Made by a program: the position numbers and the translations under genes
Assembly: GCF_002920575.1 (NCBI RefSeq)
Contig: NZ_PQSQ01000023.1
Coordinates: 1 to 64,000 of the forward strand
Source of the DNA: Streptomyces sp. Ru73
Lineage (GTDB): Bacteria; Actinomycetota; Actinomycetes; Streptomycetales; Streptomycetaceae
DNA: 64,000 nucleotides
Reading direction: 5' to 3'
Notes under the pieces: generated by a model
Database searches by the model: none
What the model saw: the letters and a program-made list of their open reading frames with translations, nothing else
Told to the model about the DNA's origin: nothing
Shown: positions 63,521 to 64,000 of the stretch, piece by piece
How the letters are laid out: each line of letters begins with the position of its first letter
Position numbering within the stretch: position 1 is the first letter of the stretch

Positions 63521-63832
63521 ATGTCCTTGCACGATGATCTGACGGCTGTGCAGCGCAGCCTGGAGGACCTGGTCCGCTCGGTGGGACGCCTGGAGCAGCG
63601 GGTCGGCGGCGGGCTGGAGATCCGCCGGGTCCGCAGCGACACCGACCATCTGCGCGAGAGCCTGGAACTGCTGCGCGCACAAGCATCGGCCGACTCCCCC
63701 GACCGGCCTGCGCCGACCGCCGGACGCGCGGTCTCCGACATGGTGACCATCCCCGACGCCCCGTACGACGCCTCCCTGTGGACCGACGCCGAGGACGAGG
63801 GGCTGGGCGCACGCGACCGCCGGGCGCCGTAG
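63521..63832 (+). CDS. Conserved hypothetical protein, 103 aa
   Basis: MSLHDDLTAVQRSLEDLVRSV. The first 55 residues form amphipathic, Leu-rich helices with a coiled-coil pattern (LVRSVGRLEQRVGGGLEIRRVRS), followed by a Pro/Asp-rich tail. GTGAGGG lies upstream of the ATG and codon use is typical. No domain is recognised. Similar short proteins are, from memory, found in other streptomycetes. Confidence 0.7.
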   Translation: MSLHDDLTAVQRSLEDLVRSVGRLEQRVGGGLEIRRVRSDTDHLRESLELLRAQASADSPDRPAPTAGRAVSDMVTIPDAPYDASLWTDAEDEGLGARDRRAP

Positions 63833-63935
63833 GCACGTATCCCGTGCCCGGACCACTCCCCCACGCCGAGCCGCCCGTCACCCACCTCCACCCCCCAGAA
63901 CTCGGCGCTCAGCGCCGGTCGCATCGGAGAAGACG

Positions 63936-64000
63936 TTGGCCACAGGTACCGAACCCTCATCCCGAGCCGGCGCGAGCGGGGTGCACAGCCCCGCTCGCGC
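63936..64000 (+). CDS. Start of a gene running off the window
   Basis: GGAG lies 8 bases before a TTG that opens MATGTEPSSRAGASGVHSP with no stop to the window end. Third positions are mixed, so only the ribosome binding site supports it. The product cannot be named. Confidence 0.4.
   Translation, partial: MATGTEPSSRAGASGVHSPAR

Overview
The window is a very GC-rich chromosomal segment with strong third-codon-position GC bias, GTG and TTG starts, very stable GC-rich bidirectional hairpins and mycothiol (mshB), TatB and DUF3117 genes. It is Streptomyces core chromosome. I see no rRNA, tRNA, CRISPR array, prophage or insertion sequence.

Layout. 1-6.7 kb: the end of a gene with a basic repetitive tail (possibly a DEAD-box helicase), an alpha/beta hydrolase, a NYN-domain protein, a 52-aa conserved small protein, MarC, a PHP phosphoesterase, a zinc-ribbon DUF6758 protein and an MFS transporter. 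6.8-14 kb: a suppressor-of-fused-like protein, then a magnesium and cell-envelope block: corA with a putative Mg-sensing leader peptide, a small unknown protein, an LppX-like lipoprotein, an MgtE-N/CBS protein, a DUF1003 protein and mrp. 14-20.4 kb: the envelope-stress block tatB, htrA-like protease, zinc-finger anti-sigma factor (reading frame broken at two places here) and ECF sigma factor SigE, with a divergent O-methyltransferase. 20.6-29.6 kb: DUF3117, an enoyl-CoA hydratase, tag glycosylase, a DivIVA-like protein, folP2, a LOG-family protein, dapE, two exported proteins, dapC and a 7Fe ferredoxin; dapC and dapE belong to the diaminopimelate/lysine pathway. 29.7-37.2 kb: an acetyltransferase, a SirB1-like protein, a SpoIIE-type phosphatase, a large membrane-anchored peptidoglycan-binding-domain protein, DUF6113-mshB and a small membrane protein.

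37.4-58 kb: an S9 peptidase followed by three five-gene ABC peptide importers. The first (+ strand; permease, lipoprotein, permease, ATPase, ATPase) has the gene order of bldK, which imports oligopeptide signals for aerial growth. The other two (- strand; each lipoprotein, permease, permease, ATPase, ATPase) are close tandem paralogues. 58.4-64 kb: typA, an LpqW-like family-5 solute-binding lipoprotein with a long charged insertion, a small conserved protein and the start of another gene.

From memory, the order typA/lpqW - mshB - ferredoxin - dapC - dapE - LOG - folP2 - tag - DUF3117 - O-methyltransferase/sigE-rseA-htrA-tatB - mrp - CBS/DUF1003 - corA is also the order in Mycobacterium tuberculosis (about Rv1165 to Rv1239), so most of the window is an old actinobacterial backbone into which the peptide-importer block has been placed. 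The points most worth a second look are the corA leader peptide, the in-frame palindromic repeat inside folP2, the two frame breaks in the anti-sigma gene, the sigE autoregulatory promoter, a possible AUU start in the O-methyltransferase gene, and a set of apparently leaderless genes.
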